This document shows, in pieces, positions 19,451-20,365 of a stretch of DNA of 20,365 nt. The position numbers and the translations under genes are program-made. This stretch comes from a virus: positions 1-20,365 of the IMG/VR virus record IMGVR_UViG_3300038327_000100. One strand, 5' to 3'. The notes under the pieces are model-generated. The model saw only the letters and a program-made list of their open reading frames with translations, was not told the origin of the DNA and searched no databases. How positions within the stretch are numbered: position 1 is the stretch's first letter; each line of letters starts with the position of its first letter.

Positions 19451-19555
19451 ATGAGTGGTATTTTTAAACTACTTGAGAAGTTAAATCATACTCCACAAGA
19501 AGGTTTAAATGATAAAGTCCAAACTAAAGAAAATGTGGTGGTAAAAGTTGGCTAG
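19451..19555 (+). CDS. Tiny open frame, 34 aa, uncertain
   Basis: This short frame reads MSGIFKLLEKLNHTPQEGLN then DKVQTKENVVVKVG and stops inside the next gene. The 8-nt overlap with the TTG start of the tail-fibre gene is the same coupled arrangement seen elsewhere here, which supports translation. There is no TATA box at the usual spacing, so it would depend on read-through from upstream. It may be a small gene or only a leader that delivers ribosomes to the fibre start. Confidence 0.4.
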   Translation: MSGIFKLLEKLNHTPQEGLNDKVQTKENVVVKVG

Positions 19556-20365
19556 AAGCGGATGGGGTAAACACGCTACCCAAGTAAATACAAGTACATA
19601 TCCTGATGATCCAAGTGTTCCTATAGGTTCTAATGAATGGAATGAAGCACCTTCAGCTTCTGGTATGTTGGGATTTACAGAGAGTACTAAAACAATAGCA
19701 ACAGGAGCAATCACCCCTGTAGATACAGCAACCGTTGTAGCAGCAGAATCGGGGACTGCTGACGATTTAGATTTCATTACTTATTCAGAAACTGCCGCTA
19801 ATGATATAATGTATATATTTGCTGATTCTGGTGATACAATTACCGTAAGACATAATCAAACTCCAGGATCTGGACAATCTGCAATCATCACAACTAGTGC
19901 TGCAAGTATCACATTATCAGAAACAATTCCTCTAGTTCTTCAAAGAAGAGGTACAACATTTTATCAAATTATTGAAAACAGTATATCAAGTTACACACCA
20001 TCATCAACTGATACTGTAACAAATAAAACAATCAATACGTCAAGTAATACAATAACAGTTGTTGCAGCAGATGTATCTGACTTTGATACAGAGGTGGCAA
20101 ACAATTCAGCAGTAGCAGCAAATACTGCAAAGACAGGAATATCATCTGCACAAGCAAGTGCAATTACTGCAAACACAGCAAAAGTAACATATCCAACAGC
20201 AGATTCTAATAAACTAGCAGCAATAGAAGCAAGTGCAACCGCAGACCAAACTGATGCAGAAATCAGAACCGCAGTTGAAGCAGCCACTGACTCAAACGTA
20301 TTCACTGATGCTGATCATTCTAAATTAAATGCTATTGAAGCAGCAGCAGATGTAACAGATGCAAC
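19548..20365 (+). CDS. Tail fibre protein, partial at right edge
   Basis: The frame is open for 272 codons and runs off the window. The start is taken as TTG (MARSGWGKHATQVN), with GGTGG about seven bases upstream. After a beta-rich N-terminal domain (residues about 40-145, DTITVRHNQTPGSGQ and ITLSETIPLVLQRRG) it has TDTVTNKTINTSSNTI, then SAVAANTAKTGISSAQASAI and the fibre repeats NKLAAIEASATADQTDAEI and SKLNAIEAAADVTDA. These are well-known shaft repeats of tailed-phage fibres that form trimeric rods. It is probably the main long fibre or side fibre. The C-terminal receptor-binding tip is outside the window. Confidence 0.8.
   Translation, partial: MARSGWGKHATQVNTSTYPDDPSVPIGSNEWNEAPSASGMLGFTESTKTIATGAITPVDTATVVAAESGTADDLDFITYSETAANDIMYIFADSGDTITVRHNQTPGSGQSAIITTSAASITLSETIPLVLQRRGTTFYQIIENSISSYTPSSTDTVTNKTINTSSNTITVVAADVSDFDTEVANNSAVAANTAKTGISSAQASAITANTAKVTYPTADSNKLAAIEASATADQTDAEIRTAVEAATDSNVFTDADHSKLNAIEAAADVTDA

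Noticed and set aside
1-20365. CRISPR array, tRNA or rRNA gene, insertion sequence
   Set aside because: No regularly spaced repeats, cloverleaf, transposase frame or terminal inverted repeats were seen by eye.

Overview
This window is most of the virion structural module of a tailed, double-stranded DNA virus (Caudoviricetes) or provirus that infects an archaeon. The archaeal assignment rests on promoters. At least fourteen gene starts are preceded by a TATA-like box (TTTAAATA, TTTATTAA, TTTATAAG and similar) centred about 23-30 nt upstream of the start codon, leaving almost no leader, which is the archaeal leaderless arrangement. The AT-rich sequence, the use of AGA for Arg and the many small zinc-ribbon proteins would suit a Nitrososphaerota (thaumarchaeal) host, but that part is inference. 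One tail-tube gene, no recognisable sheath and a long tape measure point to siphovirus morphology. No terminase, integrase, replication gene or lysin is visible; the terminase probably lies to the left.

Layout. Bases 110-2817 hold the portal gene and two overlapping small genes, the second a double zinc-ribbon protein. Bases 2798-4257 are an accessory island that interrupts the usual portal-protease order. It has two overlapping minus-strand genes of unknown function, a plus-strand zinc ribbon fired from the same symmetric TATA palindrome, and two small membrane proteins with their own promoters. Bases 4328-7172 hold a fused prohead protease-scaffold gene coupled to the HK97-fold major capsid protein, closed by a hairpin and T-run terminator. 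Two small beta-rich proteins follow (7233-7945), probably capsid decoration or head fibre proteins. Bases 7966-9781 are the neck genes: connector, unknown neck protein and putative tail terminator. The tail tube gene is at 9814.

At 10872-11440 is a tail assembly chaperone pair (G and G-T) joined by a -1 frameshift at the heptamer C CCT TTA. The T part has no start codon of its own and would be missed by simple gene calling. The tape measure (11442-14003) carries an EF-hand-like loop. A small distal-tail candidate and a large tail hub with an inserted LamG-like domain follow. The right end is the host-recognition region: a small baseplate or fibre protein, a 499-residue glycine-rich adhesin, several very small genes including a 36-residue zinc ribbon, another structural protein, and the start of a collagen-like or coiled tail fibre that runs off the right edge.

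Two modes of expression alternate. Genes that begin a transcript have a TATA box and are leaderless. Genes inside a transcript overlap the previous stop codon and often use TTG or GTG starts. The most interesting items are the archaeal -1 frameshift site, the exactly symmetric divergent promoter with its accessory island, the portal with two zinc-binding inserts, and the LamG and glycine-rich adhesion modules.
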